This document shows, in pieces, positions 5,582 to 6,013 of a stretch of DNA of 6,013 nt (within the stretch, counting starts at the first letter, position 1; each line of letters begins with the position of its first letter). The notes under the pieces are model-generated. The model saw only the letters and a list, made by a program, of their open reading frames with translations. It was not told where the DNA came from and made no database searches. The stretch lies in assembly GCA_017577565.1 (NCBI GenBank), contig PKRH01000168.1:1-6013 (forward strand). Reading direction: 5' to 3'. The translations under genes were made by a program, and so were the position numbers. The DNA is from Thermoanaerobacterales bacterium. GTDB lineage: Bacteria; Actinomycetota; Acidimicrobiia; Acidimicrobiales; JACDCH01.

Positions 5582-6013
5582 GGCTCCCACCACCAGGCCA
5601 GCCCGGCCAGCCCTCGGCCGGTGTGGGTCACCATCACCGGGCTGAACGGCCCGACGACGCACGACGCCGGCGACAGCCGGGCCACTCGGGCCTCCAGGTC
5701 GGCCGCGGCCTCGGGGTCGAGCGCGTGGAGCACGACGGCGTGGAGCCTCCCGGGCACCGGCTCGCCGCCGGGCGCGTCCGCGGCGCAGCGCTGCACGATG
5801 CGCTCACGGGCCGCCTCGGGGCTGAAGGCGGGCCGGAGCGGGCGGGCGCGCCCGTTGCGGAACTCGAACAGCGGGCGGACGCCCAGGCGGTCGCCGATCC
5901 ACCGGGCCGCCTCGGGCACCCGGCCCGAGCGGGCCAGCCGCTCGAGGTCGGCGACCGTGGCGACGAGGCGCACCCGCGCCGCCACGCGCTGGGCCGCGGC
6001 GACGGTGCCGGAC
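5578..6013 (-). CDS. DegV family protein, C-terminal part (runs off the right edge)
   Basis: The last 144 residues are present and the N-terminal domain lies beyond base 6013. The visible part follows the DegV C-terminal domain. ARVRLVATVADLERLARSGR corresponds to the family's segment ahead of the GR(I/V) turn, followed by the helix and RPLFEFRNGRARPL. The end has VVGPFSPVMVTHTGRGLAGLAW, matching the family's 'G..I..H.GPG..G' closing motif that helps hold the fatty-acid carboxylate. Known DegV/FakB proteins bind a fatty acid and present it to the FakA kinase for phosphorylation. Many actinobacterial copies have unknown ligands. The gene is first of the visible minus-strand operon and overlaps the hydrolase by four bases. 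A GTG at 5985 in the same frame is not the real start, because conserved sequence continues upstream to the window edge. Confidence 0.82.
   Translation of the reverse strand, partial: SGTVAAAQRVAARVRLVATVADLERLARSGRVPEAARWIGDRLGVRPLFEFRNGRARPLRPAFSPEAARERIVQRCAADAPGGEPVPGRLHAVVLHALDPEAAADLEARVARLSPASCVVGPFSPVMVTHTGRGLAGLAWWWEP

Noticed and set aside
3450..5645. 731-codon open frame on the plus strand
   Set aside because: It lies antisense to the well-supported MFS and hydrolase genes. Its translation is low-complexity Arg/Gly/Pro/His without domains, a usual artefact of GC-rich DNA.

Overview
The window is very GC-rich and densely coded. Codons end almost always in G or C, intergenic gaps are short, and downstream genes start by GTG/TGA overlap. 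This fits a high-GC actinobacterium. The gene types (ferredoxin-type sulfite reductase, iron-sulfur APS reductase, DegV protein) agree with that. An Acidimicrobiia-like lineage is possible, but that is only a guess.

Left part (1-581): the 5' part of a PAPS-dependent sulfotransferase-family gene runs leftwards off the window edge. A 272-bp divergent control region follows. It holds a good TTGACA-type promoter facing right, three inverted repeats that could be operators or leader hairpins, and two small GC hairpins.

Centre (582-3132): a two-gene assimilatory sulfur operon. It encodes a siroheme/[4Fe-4S] sulfite reductase (nirA/sir type, 590 aa) and, 20 bp downstream, an iron-sulfur APS reductase (cysH, 230 aa). 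Together they would take APS to sulfite and then sulfide. No ATP sulfurylase or APS kinase gene is visible. A strong 11-bp GC hairpin closes the operon and lies between convergent genes, so it probably serves both strands.

Right part (3133-6013, all on the minus strand): a cluster reading towards the sulfur operon. In transcription order it holds the C-terminal part of a DegV-family (fatty-acid-binding type) protein, an alpha/beta hydrolase and a 12-TM-type MFS exporter. Both junctions among these three are 4-base GTGA overlaps. A 137-bp gap carrying a perfect tandem 9-bp repeat separates them from a small acidic 66-aa protein of unknown function.

The most notable points are these. The sulfite reductase carries a complete Cys-X5-Cys...Cys-X3-Cys set in both halves. 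A PAPS-using sulfotransferase is divergent from an APS-using reductase. The small acidic protein has near-perfect GC3. DegV, hydrolase and MFS form a tightly coupled unit. I see no CRISPR array, RNA gene, insertion sequence or phage element.
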